Positions 7,158 to 15,663 of a DNA stretch of 64,000 bases are shown here, one piece after another. The translations under genes were made by a program, and so were the position numbers. The stretch spans positions 372,001 to 436,000 of the forward strand of contig NZ_QTUC01000001.1 in assembly GCF_003386795.1 (NCBI RefSeq), written 5' to 3'. Every line of letters begins with the position of its first letter. Positions within the stretch are counted from its first letter, which is position 1. The notes under the pieces are model-generated. The model ran no database searches. It was not told the origin of the DNA and saw only the letters and a program-made list of their open reading frames with translations. The stretch is from Thermasporomyces composti (lineage in GTDB: Bacteria; Actinomycetota; Actinomycetes; Propionibacteriales; Actinopolymorphaceae).

Positions 7158-8343
7158 GGGGCACCTCCAGCCGCACGGTCGTCCCCACTCCTGGCGCAGA
7201 GTCGATGCGCAGCCGTCCGCCCGCTCTCCTCGCCCGGCTGCGCATGGACGCCAGTCCCAGGTGCTGACCGCTCATCGCCGACGGGTCCTGGGTGAAGCCG
7301 GCGCCGTCGTCGGTGACGGCGAGCACAACCCGGTCGTCGTCGACCCGGAGGTCGAGGGTCACCACGCTGGGCATGGCGTGACGGACCGCGTTGTGCAGCG
7401 CTTCCTGCGCGACCCGGAACACGGCGTCTTCGATGTCCTCGGGCAGCGCGCACCTGCCGTCGCAGTTGGAGGTGAAGCGAATGTCGACAGGGTGCAGGCG
7501 ACTCACCACCGCGACGTGCTTGCGCAGCGCGGGAACCAGCCCGTCCTCACGCAGCGCCGGCGGGCGAAGCTCGGTGATGACCGCCCTCAGCTCCTCCAGC
7601 GCGCCTCCCGCCAGCTCCTTCATCCGGGCGAACTCCACCCGGGCCCGCTCGTGGTCACCCTTGGCCACCAACGCCTCCACGGCCGGGATGGTGAGCCGCA
7701 AGCTGAACAACTTCTGGGCGACGGCGTCGTGGAGGTCCTGGGCGATCCGCGACCGTTCCTCCAGCAGGGTGAGCTCCCGGTCACGCTCGAACATCCGTGC
7801 CCGGGTGAGGGCGATCGCCGCGTGCGCCGCGAGGATCCCCAAGAGTCGCTCGTCCTCAGCGGTGAATTCCGCGCCGTCGGGACCGTTCGCGACGTAGATG
7901 GCGCCGAGGGTCGTCCCACAGTCGATGATCGGCACGCCAAGGAAGGACCGGATCACCGGGTGGGCGGCCGGCCAGCCCTTGAAGTGCGGCTCGGTCCGCA
8001 CGTCGGCGCACCGGTAGACCCGCGAGTCCCGCATCATCACGCCGAGCAAGCCGTGCCCACGTGGCGTCGGGCCGATCGCACGCCATTGGTCGGCGCTCAC
8101 GCCCGCCGCGTGGAACTCCGCGAACGTGCCGTACTCGTCCGGCACACCGAGGCCGGCGTAGTCCGCCTGGACGAGCGTGCGCGCCGACTCGACGATCATC
8201 TGCAGGACCTCGCGGGTCGAGGTGCGCTCGGTGACCGCGAGGAGAGCACGTGACAGCGCGTCGAGCGTCTGGTCACACGACGGAGTCGCGCTGCACCCTG
8301 AGTCGTCGCGCCGTTCCGAGCGGCTCGGTGAGATGGTCGTCAC
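7096..8343 (-). CDS. GAF-domain sensor histidine kinase (NarL/DegS class)
   Basis: 415 residues, no membrane segments, so a cytosolic sensor. A GAF domain covers about residues 30-190. A HisKA_3 dimerisation domain follows with the phosphorylatable His in ERSRIAQDLHDAVAQ. A HATPase_c domain has the N box (QEALHNAVRHA), G1 box (VTDDGAGF) and a final GVGTTVRLEVP. It signals to the overlapping LuxR-type regulator. The GAF ligand cannot be told from sequence; redox, gas or light sensing are all known for relatives. The last 18 residues are the low-complexity ARESGG repeats. Confidence 0.94.
   Translation of the reverse strand: MTTISPSRSERRDDSGCSATPSCDQTLDALSRALLAVTERTSTREVLQMIVESARTLVQADYAGLGVPDEYGTFAEFHAAGVSADQWRAIGPTPRGHGLLGVMMRDSRVYRCADVRTEPHFKGWPAAHPVIRSFLGVPIIDCGTTLGAIYVANGPDGAEFTAEDERLLGILAAHAAIALTRARMFERDRELTLLEERSRIAQDLHDAVAQKLFSLRLTIPAVEALVAKGDHERARVEFARMKELAGGALEELRAVITELRPPALREDGLVPALRKHVAVVSRLHPVDIRFTSNCDGRCALPEDIEDAVFRVAQEALHNAVRHAMPSVVTLDLRVDDDRVVLAVTDDGAGFTQDPSAMSGQHLGLASMRSRARRAGGRLRIDSAPGVGTTVRLEVPRESGGARESGGARESGGARE
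7098..7160. repeat. 18-bp tandem repeat (3 copies plus part) carrying repeated Shine-Dalgarno/GTG starts
   Basis: The unit ACTCACGGGCGCCTCCGG is repeated at 7098, 7116 and 7134, with 9 bases of a fourth copy at 7152. On the minus strand it reads GGAGG, five bases, GTG. Together with the upstream GGAGG-TGCCCC-GTG, this gives four possible starts for the response regulator, at 7157, 7139, 7121 and 7103, all in one frame. The same bases encode the kinase C-terminus as ARESGG repeats. Because 18 is divisible by three, copy-number change keeps both genes open. Confidence 0.9.
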
Positions 8344-8485
8344 ATCGCCACGGTACCGGCCTGCCCGCCCGTCGTCCTCGGCCGAGCGTCGTAGGTCCAG
8401 GGTCCAGGAGAGGTCTCGTCCGCTGACTGATGGCCGAACCTCCTCGCCTTCCTAGGGTCGAAGCCGGTGAGGAGGGATACGGTTC

Positions 8486-8818
8486 ATGACGAACGACCTG
8501 ATGATGAGCGAGCTCGCCCGCGCCCGCATCGCGGACCTGTACCGAGAGGCGGAGGTCCGACGCCTATCCCGGGCGGCGCGTCACGCTGCCCCGGGCCGGA
8601 CGCTCACCCAGCGATTCCTCGCCCGCCTCACCGCTCGCCACGCTCGGCAGGACGCCCGGGTCGAGCAGCCTCCCGTGGCACTGCCACGGCAGCGCACCAC
8701 CTCGGAGTCCGCCACCGTCAGCGGTGCAGCTGACCCTGGTGAGCGTCGCCTCACGCCGCACACGGGAGTGGTGGCGATCACGCGCCCATCGCGTGGTACC
8801 CGCCGTCGACGTGGATGA
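8486..8818 (+). CDS. small basic hypothetical protein
   Basis: 110 residues, rich in Arg and Ala. A good GAGGAGGG ribosome site sits 8 bases before the ATG. The N-terminal helix MSELARARIADLYREAEVRRL and following RAARHA resemble short actinobacterial proteins of unknown role. The C-terminal 14 codons overlap the convergent end of fabI, so only the N-terminal part is well supported. Divergent from the histidine kinase gene across about 140 bases. Confidence 0.55.
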   Translation: MTNDLMMSELARARIADLYREAEVRRLSRAARHAAPGRTLTQRFLARLTARHARQDARVEQPPVALPRQRTTSESATVSGAADPGERRLTPHTGVVAITRPSRGTRRRRG

Positions 8819-9548
8819 TCTCGCCGGTCGTCTTGGGGAAGAAGTCCGACAGCAGGGCGACGCACGCCCGACCCGTCGCCTCCCGGTCGTCGGCGTCCCA
8901 CCCCAGGGGAGCGCGCGGCGCCCAGATGCTCTCGACCTGCTCGAAACCGGGGATCCCCTTCGCCGCGATGGTCTTGGTCGGGCCGGCGGAGACGAGGTTC
9001 ACCCGGATGCCCTTGGGCCCGAGGTCGCGGGCGAGGTAGCGAGCGCAGGACTCCAGGCCGGCCTTGGCGACACCCATCCAGTCGTACGCCGGCCACGCCA
9101 CCGAGGCGTCGAACGTCAAGCCCACGATCGAGCCGCCGTGCTGCATGAGTGGCAGCGCCGCCATGGCCAGAGCCTTGAACGAGTAGGTCGAGACGTGGAG
9201 CGCGGTGGCGACGTCGGGCCAGCTTGTCTGGAGGAAGTTGCCGCCCAGCGCCTCCTGCGGCGCGAAGGCGATCGAGTGCACCACGCCGTCGAGCCGGTCG
9301 ACGTGGGCGCGCAGCGAGTCCGCGAGCCCGGCCAGGTGCTCCTCGTTGGTGACGTCGAGCTCCAGGACGGCCGGCTCGACCGGAAGTCGCTTGGCGATGC
9401 GCCGCGTGATCGACAGGGCTCGACCGAAGTTGGTGATGACGACCTGGGCGCCCTGCTCCTGCGCCACCTTCGCGACCGCGAAGCCGAGCGAGGTGTCCAT
9501 GGTCACGCCCGCGACCAGGATGCGCTTGCCCTCGAGGATTCCACCCAT
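8778..9548 (-). CDS. fabI: enoyl-[acyl-carrier-protein] reductase (NADH)
   Basis: Last reductive step of type II fatty acid elongation, NADH-dependent. 256 residues, an InhA/FabI-type SDR. GVTMDTSLGFAVA is the divergent dinucleotide-binding loop, and the catalytic Tyr and Lys are seen in AYDWMGVAKAGLE (Tyr-x6-Lys). GIRVNLVSAGPTKTIAAKGIPGF is the substrate loop. It sits one base downstream of fabG, as in the mabA-inhA and streptomycete fabG-fabI operons. Its last codons overlap the convergent small ORF. Members of this family are targets of triclosan and isoniazid-adduct type inhibitors. Confidence 0.96.
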   Translation of the reverse strand: MGGILEGKRILVAGVTMDTSLGFAVAKVAQEQGAQVVITNFGRALSITRRIAKRLPVEPAVLELDVTNEEHLAGLADSLRAHVDRLDGVVHSIAFAPQEALGGNFLQTSWPDVATALHVSTYSFKALAMAALPLMQHGGSIVGLTFDASVAWPAYDWMGVAKAGLESCARYLARDLGPKGIRVNLVSAGPTKTIAAKGIPGFEQVESIWAPRAPLGWDADDREATGRACVALLSDFFPKTTGEIIHVDGGYHAMGA

Positions 9549-9549
9549 G

Positions 9550-10254
9550 TCAGTGCCCCATTCCGAGTCCGCCGTCGACCGGGATGACCGCGCCGGTGAT
9601 GTACGCCGCCTCGTCGCTCGCCACCCACCGGATCACCCGGGCGACCTCCTCCGGCGTGGTGTACCGGCCGAGTGGGATCTGGGCGAGGTACTGCTTTTGT
9701 AGCTCCTCGGACAGCTGCGCGGTCAGGGCGGTTTCGACAAAACCAGGCGCCACGACGTTGGCGGTGATGCCTCTCGACCCGAGCTCGCGGGCGATGGAGC
9801 GCGCCATGCCGACCATGCCGGCCTTGCTCGCCGCGTAGTTGACCTGGCCGGCGCTCCCGAGGAGGCCGACGACGGAGGAGACGAAGATGATCCGACCGCG
9901 ACGCAGCCGCAGCATGCCCTTGGCGGCACGCTTGGCCACCCGGTAGGCGCCGGTGAGGTTGGTCTCGATGACCTGGGACCAGTCCTCCTCGCTCATCCGG
10001 AGCAGCAGGGTGTCACGGGTGATACCGGCGTTCGCGACGAGAACCTCGACCGGTCCCTGCTTCTCCTCAACCTCCGCGAACGCCGCCTCGACGGTCTCCG
10101 GTTCGGTGACGTCGCACTTGACCGCGAGGAAACCGGCCGGCGGCTCGCCTCCGCGGTAGGTGATGGCGACGTTGTCGCCCACCTCGGCGAACGCCTGAGC
10201 CACGGCGAGTCCGATACCCCGGTTGCCGCCGGTCACGAGCACCGATCGAGCCAC
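9550..10254 (-). CDS. fabG: 3-oxoacyl-[acyl-carrier-protein] reductase
   Basis: NADPH-dependent reduction of 3-ketoacyl-ACP in fatty acid synthesis. 234 residues. The SDR signature is complete: NAD(P) motif TGGNRGIGLAVA near the N-terminus, NAG(I) at about residue 86, catalytic Ser in VSSVVG, Tyr and Lys in YAASKAGM, and the C-terminal GAVIPVDGGLGMGH. First gene of the fabG-fabI pair. Specific assignment among the many SDRs rests on the neighbouring fabI and overall length. Confidence 0.94.
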   Translation of the reverse strand: MARSVLVTGGNRGIGLAVAQAFAEVGDNVAITYRGGEPPAGFLAVKCDVTEPETVEAAFAEVEEKQGPVEVLVANAGITRDTLLLRMSEEDWSQVIETNLTGAYRVAKRAAKGMLRLRRGRIIFVSSVVGLLGSAGQVNYAASKAGMVGMARSIARELGSRGITANVVAPGFVETALTAQLSEELQKQYLAQIPLGRYTTPEEVARVIRWVASDEAAYITGAVIPVDGGLGMGH

Positions 10255-10457
10255 GAACGCCTCCTGTAGTCACGCTGTCACAGTCGGGCAAGACGCACCC
10301 GTTCCGGGACGCTAGCAGCCTCGAGCCCGAGACCTTCGTCTGAGGCTTTCACACCCGCGCGCGTGTCGTAACCCCGACCGAGGCGCCGGCTGGCCGAGGC
10401 CGGACGAGCGCGCGAGACGGCTCCATGTCGGGACGGCCGTCTCGAGCCACGCCCGCG

Positions 10458-10463
10458 TAGGCT
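10458..10463 (+). promoter_or_regulatory. -10 element TAGGCT, leaderless-type, for the CocE-like gene
   Basis: TAGGCT fits the actinobacterial TANNNT -10 consensus and ends 7 bases before the GTG start, where transcription would begin at the start codon itself. No Shine-Dalgarno sequence is present. No clear -35. Confidence 0.5.
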
Positions 10464-10470
10464 TCGGCCC

Positions 10471-12081
10471 GTGGCTCGTTCACCGCGCATCGTCTGCCTC
10501 GACACCACCGTCGTCACCCCCGACGGCGTCCCGTTGGCCACCGACGTCACCGTCGCCGACGACGGCGAGCGCCATCCCGTCCTGTTGTTCCGCACGCCGT
10601 ACGGCCGCGCCTCGGTGCGCGGCGCTCACGACGCCATCGGCTTGGCGAGGCTGGGGTGGGCCGTCGTCACCCAGGACGTGCGCGGCCGATGGGACTCCGG
10701 CGGAGCGTTCCTGCCGTTCCGGTCCGAACGAGCCGACGGCGCGCACACCATCGCGTGGTGCGCGTCGCAGCCGTGGTCCAACGGCGCGGTCGTCATGGCG
10801 GGCGCCTCCTACAACGGCTTCACCCAGTGGCTCGCCCTGGCCGACCGGCCGACCCCACTGCGCGCCATCGCACCGGCCGTCTCGGGCCCGAGCGTCCGCG
10901 ACGCGGTCTACGAGGGTGGGGCGTTGCAGTACGGCGTCTTCACCGCGTGGACGCTCGGCATCGGCGCGTTGGGGAGCGCCAGCCTCGACCGCGCGGTGGT
11001 CGCCGCCGCCCTCGCCGAGCTCGACGGGTGGCCACGCTCCCTCAGTGAGGGGATCGAGAAGAGCACACTGCCGCAGATCAGTCCCGACTGGACACGCTGG
11101 CTCGACCCCGAGGACGAAGCGCTGTGGTCGTCCCTCGACGCCACCCCTGCCGTGTCGGGGCTCGACATCGCCGGCTACCACCTCGCCGGTTGGCACGACC
11201 TGTTCTGTGAGAGCACGCTGCGCGGGTACCAGCTCCTCACCGGCGAGAGCGCCGACGAGCGGACGAGGCGTCGGCAGCGGCTGGTGGTCGGCCCCTGGTC
11301 GCACGCGAGCATGCTGCGTCGGTCGACCGGCGACCTGGACTTCGGCGTGGCGGCGCAGGGCGAGTTCAACGGACTCCTCGAGGAGCAGGTGGCGTTCCTG
11401 ACCGGAGCCGTCGCCGGGCATGACGTGCCGTCCGGCGTGCGTGTCTTCGTCATGGGGACGAACCGCTGGCTGGACCTTGCCGCCTGGCCTCCGCCGAGCG
11501 ACCCGACACCGCTCTTCCTCACCCACGAGGACGGGCAGCGCCGCCTGCGCTGGTCGCCGGCACAGACCGAGGGAACCGACCGTTACCGGCACGACCCCAC
11601 CAACCCCGTGCCGACGATTGGCGGCCGCACCCTGCACCCCACCCCGCCGCAGGCCGGTCCGCTCGACCAGCGTGTCCTCGACAGCCGTCCGGACGTCGTC
11701 ATCTACACGAGCGACCCACTCGAACGGGATCTCACCATCATCGGAACGGTCGAGGCACACGTCGTCCTCTCGTCCACGGCCGAGGAGACGGACGTCACCG
11801 TGAAGCTCGTCGACGTGCACCCCGACGGCGCGGCGATGCTCGTCGTCGACTCGATCCGACGCGTCCAGACGACGCCGGGACGTCCGCAGCAGGTGGATCT
11901 CACGGTGGGGTCCACCGCCCTGACCTTCCGCGCCGGCCACCGGATTCGGGTGGAGATCGCCTCGTCGAACTACCCGCGGTTCGACACGTGTGAGGCGGCC
12001 GAGCAGACCATTCACCACGGTGGACGCGCCGCATCCCGGATCGTCCTGCCGGTGGTGGGCGCGACGGTCATGGCGTCCTGA
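10471..12081 (+). CDS. CocE/NonD family hydrolase (X-Pro dipeptidyl-peptidase-like esterase)
   Basis: 536 residues: an alpha/beta-hydrolase domain, a helical cap and a C-terminal jelly-roll domain, as in cocaine esterase and alpha-amino acid ester hydrolases. A plausible triad is Ser113 (GASYNG), Asp243 (AGWHDLF) and His278 (GPWSHA), close to the spacing in CocE. Hydrolyses an ester or amide; substrate unknown. No signal peptide, so cytosolic. The GTG start follows a leaderless-type -10. It is convergent with the exported GxGYxYP gene; a hairpin lies 34 bases after its stop. Confidence 0.88.
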   Translation: MARSPRIVCLDTTVVTPDGVPLATDVTVADDGERHPVLLFRTPYGRASVRGAHDAIGLARLGWAVVTQDVRGRWDSGGAFLPFRSERADGAHTIAWCASQPWSNGAVVMAGASYNGFTQWLALADRPTPLRAIAPAVSGPSVRDAVYEGGALQYGVFTAWTLGIGALGSASLDRAVVAAALAELDGWPRSLSEGIEKSTLPQISPDWTRWLDPEDEALWSSLDATPAVSGLDIAGYHLAGWHDLFCESTLRGYQLLTGESADERTRRRQRLVVGPWSHASMLRRSTGDLDFGVAAQGEFNGLLEEQVAFLTGAVAGHDVPSGVRVFVMGTNRWLDLAAWPPPSDPTPLFLTHEDGQRRLRWSPAQTEGTDRYRHDPTNPVPTIGGRTLHPTPPQAGPLDQRVLDSRPDVVIYTSDPLERDLTIIGTVEAHVVLSSTAEETDVTVKLVDVHPDGAAMLVVDSIRRVQTTPGRPQQVDLTVGSTALTFRAGHRIRVEIASSNYPRFDTCEAAEQTIHHGGRAASRIVLPVVGATVMAS

Positions 12082-12114
12082 GACTCCGCGACCCGAGGCC
12101 GCTCCCGCCCGTGA

Positions 12115-12130
12115 GCCCCTCTCGAGGGGC
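12115..12130. terminator. hairpin GCCCCT-CTCG-AGGGGC between convergent genes
   Basis: Six-base perfect G+C-rich stem with a CTCG tetraloop, 34 bases after the esterase stop and 66 bases before the convergent stop. There is no U tract, as is common in high-G+C actinobacteria, so function as a bidirectional terminator is inferred. Confidence 0.5.
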
Positions 12131-12195
12131 CCACCTGACGGCCCCACCCGAGAGCCACGGCCGTACGGCCCGCGCGACACTGCCACGCGGGTGGA

Positions 12196-14256
12196 TCAGT
12201 TGGCGACGCTCTCGTGGATGAGCGCGAAGAAGACGTCCCCGCGGACGAGTTCGAACCGGTCGTCGAGCCGCTCGGCGAGCTGGACGATCTGGGTCGGCGT
12301 CCACTGCCAGGCCTGGATGGCACACGCCACGAACCTCGGCGCGCTGCCGTCCCAGTCCGCCACGTGCGCGAGCAGATTCTCGTAGTAGTCGTCGACACCC
12401 GCGAACCGCGCGAAGTCTCCGACCACCGGCAAGCCACCGGGCATGGAGAACTGGTTGCCGCGCTCCCAGCCGAGCGTCATCCCGAGCGCCGGCGTGTTCT
12501 TCTTGTACGACGCCCCGACCCGCTCGCTCACCGGCGCCGGCCCGCTGCCGACGATGTTGAAGCAGGAGATGACGTTGATCCCGGTGGACCGCATGTAGCG
12601 GCCGGTCATCCGGGTGTAGAGGTCGAACTCGTCCGCCGGCCACAGTCCCGGGTAGGTGTAGCCGGCGCCGGACGGACCGGCGATGAGCAGGTCGTTCTCG
12701 GTGGCCGTGCGCTGGTAGTAGCTGTAGATCGCCGGACCGATGTCCCGGAGCAGCGGGTTGATCGTCCAGTTCGTCGGGACGGTGCCGCGGTCGTCGTTGT
12801 CCCACAGCTCGCGCATGCGGTGTTGACAGTACTGGATGTTGTCACCCTCGCCGACGGTGAACGTCACGTACACCTTGGCGCGTAGCGGCGGCACCGTTCG
12901 CCGTGGCGGCGCCGAACGGATCGGCGCGGCGACACCGGAGTGAACGGTGCCGTTGTTGTAGAAGTCGGCAGCCAGGACCTCCAGCCCTTGCGCCGATGCC
13001 AGCCCGACACCGCTGTGCTCGCCCGCGACGGCACCGCTGAACCAGCCGAGATACGGCGTGGTCGGCTCGACTGTGCCGAAGATCTCCGTCATGAGCTCAC
13101 CACCCGGTCCGTTGGGCGGGAGCCAGAACACCATGGCCCTCGTCGCCACGATGTAGTCGCGGAAGTGCGGGAACGGTTCCACCCGAGTCGGCGCCGTGGT
13201 GGTCGCGGTGACGAGGAACTGGTTCCACATCTCCACCCGGGCGGTGAGCGTGGTCGTCCCGGCGGGAGGGGTGAACCGGTAGATGAAGTAGGCACCGCCG
13301 TCGCAGAACCGGTGTCCTTCCGGCGCGATCGCCGACCCGTCCGCGTCGAACAGGAACGGCTCTTCCTCCGGGCTGTTCGTGGCGAAGTCGGCGATCGGTG
13401 TGCCGTCCGCCAAGACCGTCATCCGGGCGACTGACGGACCCCAGCCGTCGTTGGTGAACGCGTCGTGGAAGCGGACGTAGACGGCCTCGCCACCGAGCTC
13501 TGGTGACAGGTCCAGCTCGTAGACGTCGCGGTTGGAGCTGTCGCGAATCTCCCTGGTCTCGCGGGCGACTTCGCGCCACTCGACACCGGGCACGCCGACC
13601 GTTCGGGTCGGTGGGACGCCGGTGAGCAGCCGGTGCGTACAGCGCGGATACAGGTGCTCGAGCTGCCACCGGTAGATCGCGATCGGGTCGTCGTCGAAAC
13701 GCCCGCGCAGGTCCTCGACGACGGTGAGCCCGTACGTCTCCACCTGGTCCGGGCTCGCGATGACCGCGCCCTTGAGCCCCGCCAGCGTGGTCGCGACGTT
13801 GATGGTGTCGGGGACGTCAGGGTCGTACACGACCGCCCCGCTGATCTCGCCGCGGTACCGCTCGAGGAGGCTCATCGCGTCCTCGTGCCGCGTCGTCGGG
13901 ACGCCGAGCGTCGTCAGCCAGGCGGCGTCGCTCCACCCGTCGAAGGTGAAGTACAGACGAGGCTGCGTGCGGTTGACGACGCCCTGCAAGGTGGCGAGCA
14001 GCGCCTGGTCCGCGCCGTGGAGTGGACGGATGTCGGCGACATCCAGTCGCTTCGGCCGCCGGAAGGTGGGCAGCACCTGCCGGGCAGGCCAGGTGAGCCG
14101 TGGCGGTCGCGGACCGGAGACTGGAACACCGGTCGACGTGGAACCCGCGGCCATGGCGTGGGTATGGGTGGTCGATGCGGCGGCCTGCGTGCCGCCGAGG
14201 AGGCTGGCACCGAACAGCCCACTGGGAATCGTGAGGAAGGTGCGACGAGTGACCAT
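12196..14256 (-). CDS. Tat-exported GxGYxYP-domain protein (putative glycan-active)
   Basis: 686 residues. The N-terminus MVTRRTFLTIPSGLFGASLLG is a twin-arginine signal (RRTFLT) with a hydrophobic core and an Ala-rich cleavage region. The motif that names the GxGYxYP family occurs literally as GAGYTYPGLWP at about residues 527-537. A middle segment (about residues 215-320) looks like a carbohydrate-binding-type beta-sandwich with aromatic residues. The family is found near polysaccharide-use genes and is suspected, not proven, to be a glycoside hydrolase. The gene stands alone here, divergent from the DUF3099 gene. Unusually long upstream region (about 390 bases). Confidence 0.8.
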   Translation of the reverse strand: MVTRRTFLTIPSGLFGASLLGGTQAAASTTHTHAMAAGSTSTGVPVSGPRPPRLTWPARQVLPTFRRPKRLDVADIRPLHGADQALLATLQGVVNRTQPRLYFTFDGWSDAAWLTTLGVPTTRHEDAMSLLERYRGEISGAVVYDPDVPDTINVATTLAGLKGAVIASPDQVETYGLTVVEDLRGRFDDDPIAIYRWQLEHLYPRCTHRLLTGVPPTRTVGVPGVEWREVARETREIRDSSNRDVYELDLSPELGGEAVYVRFHDAFTNDGWGPSVARMTVLADGTPIADFATNSPEEEPFLFDADGSAIAPEGHRFCDGGAYFIYRFTPPAGTTTLTARVEMWNQFLVTATTTAPTRVEPFPHFRDYIVATRAMVFWLPPNGPGGELMTEIFGTVEPTTPYLGWFSGAVAGEHSGVGLASAQGLEVLAADFYNNGTVHSGVAAPIRSAPPRRTVPPLRAKVYVTFTVGEGDNIQYCQHRMRELWDNDDRGTVPTNWTINPLLRDIGPAIYSYYQRTATENDLLIAGPSGAGYTYPGLWPADEFDLYTRMTGRYMRSTGINVISCFNIVGSGPAPVSERVGASYKKNTPALGMTLGWERGNQFSMPGGLPVVGDFARFAGVDDYYENLLAHVADWDGSAPRFVACAIQAWQWTPTQIVQLAERLDDRFELVRGDVFFALIHESVAN

Positions 14257-14650
14257 GGCAGCGGTTCCCTCCCATCGCCGAGCACGCCAGGTGGGACGGT
14301 AGGGGCCTCGCCTCGACGTTGTCGATCATGTTGACCAGAGTCGGCAAGCGACCACTCGCCAGGGCGCCGTGCTCCTCGCGTGCCCGCACAACGCCGGCAT
14401 GCCGACCGCGTCGTCGCGGTCTCCGTAGGCGCACCCGTCCGCGGGTGGGACCGCCGCCGAGGTGGTGGCCCACCGCAGATCGGGCATTCCGGTCGTCATC
14501 GTCTGCCGGACGCCGTTCACCCGCACGTGCCGGAGTGACCGAAACCGGCACCTCCACGTCCGCGATCGAGCCGCAGGCGACTCGCACCCACTCTCCTCGT
14601 CTCCTCGCCGACGCCGGGCGTACCGTGGCAGGAGGAGTCGAGGAGGCCCG
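14257..14650. other. 394-bp intergenic region between divergent genes
   Basis: No convincing coding sequence. Near 14326-14340 there is an imperfect inverted repeat GTCGATCATGTTGAC, which could be an operator for the GxGYxYP gene about 80 bases upstream of its start. The right end carries GGAGGAGTCGAGGAGG, the ribosome site for the DUF3099 gene. Confidence 0.4.
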
Positions 14651-14977
14651 ATGCGTCAGAAGGTCCGCACACCCGTCTTTCGGATCAGCGCGGCACCACG
14701 CAGCCTGAAGGAGGACGTCCGATCCCGCGAGGTTCGCTATCTCGTGTCGATGGGTGTACGGACTGTGTGCTTCCTGGGGGCCTTCCTCACCCACGGTGTG
14801 GTCAGGTGGCTACTTGTCGTAGCAGCCTTCATCCTGCCCTACATCGCTGTGGTCATCGCCAATGCGGGCCGCGAACGCCGCTCTGAGCCGGTGCCGGCCT
14901 TCGTTCCCACCCCGAAGCGGACCTTGGCGGAGGGCTCAAGCTCCACTGCACCACAAAAAGCTCGGGGGGACGTCTAG
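14651..14977 (+). CDS. DUF3099 family membrane protein
   Basis: 108 residues. Two closely spaced transmembrane helices (about residues 33-49 and 53-70), with the family signature LPYIAVVIANAGRE right after the second. The N-terminus is basic and cytosolic. Widespread in actinobacteria, function unknown. The ATG was chosen because the family similarity starts there and AGGAGG lies 4 bases upstream. The C-terminal 35 residues are low-complexity. Confidence 0.85.
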   Translation: MRQKVRTPVFRISAAPRSLKEDVRSREVRYLVSMGVRTVCFLGAFLTHGVVRWLLVVAAFILPYIAVVIANAGRERRSEPVPAFVPTPKRTLAEGSSSTAPQKARGDV

Positions 14978-15363
14978 ACCTCGCGAGGCGTTCGTGCCAA
15001 ACTCGGTCGTGCGCGCTCCGCTTCCCCCGTCGGAGTGCGACGTGATGCGGTGCCGGGCGGCTTCCCCCGTGGCTGCCCGGCATCGCTTCTGTGCTCTTCC
15101 CCTCCGGTACACCCGCGATGGGCGGCGAGGTGGCGTCGCTCACCAGTGCAACGCGCACGGAGCGCTGCTGGTTGCCCGGTCGCGCGGATGCCCTGTCTTC
15201 TCGGCGTGTGCTTCTCGTCTCAGCGTCTGTCTCTCGTCGCCTCGGCTCTCCAGCTCTGACGTCCCAGAGCGACACGATGTCCGTGGTGTGCGGTGCCACG
15301 ATGTCCTCAAAGACACGAGGCCCCCGAAGAACAGAACGACACGAGACCGGCGAGGTAACGCAG
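14978..15363. other. 386-bp region without a supported gene
   Basis: Open frames cross this stretch but none shows a ribosome site, family similarity or sensible composition. G+C is a little below the surroundings by eye. I see no hairpin or repeat that stands out. It probably contains the promoter of the following 74-aa gene. Confidence 0.5.
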
Positions 15364-15588
15364 ATGACCGACGCCCCGGGAGACGGCCTCATCTGCTCGG
15401 CGAAGGGCTGCTCGGAGCCGGCGACCTGGGCACTGAGGTGGAACAACCCGCGAATCCACACCCCGGACAGACGCAAGACCTGGCTCGCCTGTGACCGTCA
15501 TCGGGCGCATCTCAGCGACTTTCTCCGGGTCCGCGGGTTCCTCCGCGAGGTCGAGCCGATGGCGAGCGACGACCAGTCGGCTCCGTGA
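15364..15588 (+). CDS. small Cys/His-rich conserved protein (possible zinc ribbon)
   Basis: 74 residues with the pattern C-x4-C (ICSAKGC), then WALRWNNPRIHTPDRRKTWLAC and DRHRAHLSDFL. Four potential metal ligands (three Cys and a His) suggest a small zinc-binding fold. Near-identical short proteins occur near moaA and SURF1 genes in many actinobacteria; their function is unknown. GAGG lies 8 bases upstream of the ATG. Convergent with moaA. Confidence 0.75.
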   Translation: MTDAPGDGLICSAKGCSEPATWALRWNNPRIHTPDRRKTWLACDRHRAHLSDFLRVRGFLREVEPMASDDQSAP

Positions 15589-15663
15589 CCTTGACACATC
15601 CTGGGTGGACGCGAGCGACGTGCTGCTGTGTGACGTCAGACATGCCTGCTCGCGGCGACCCGC

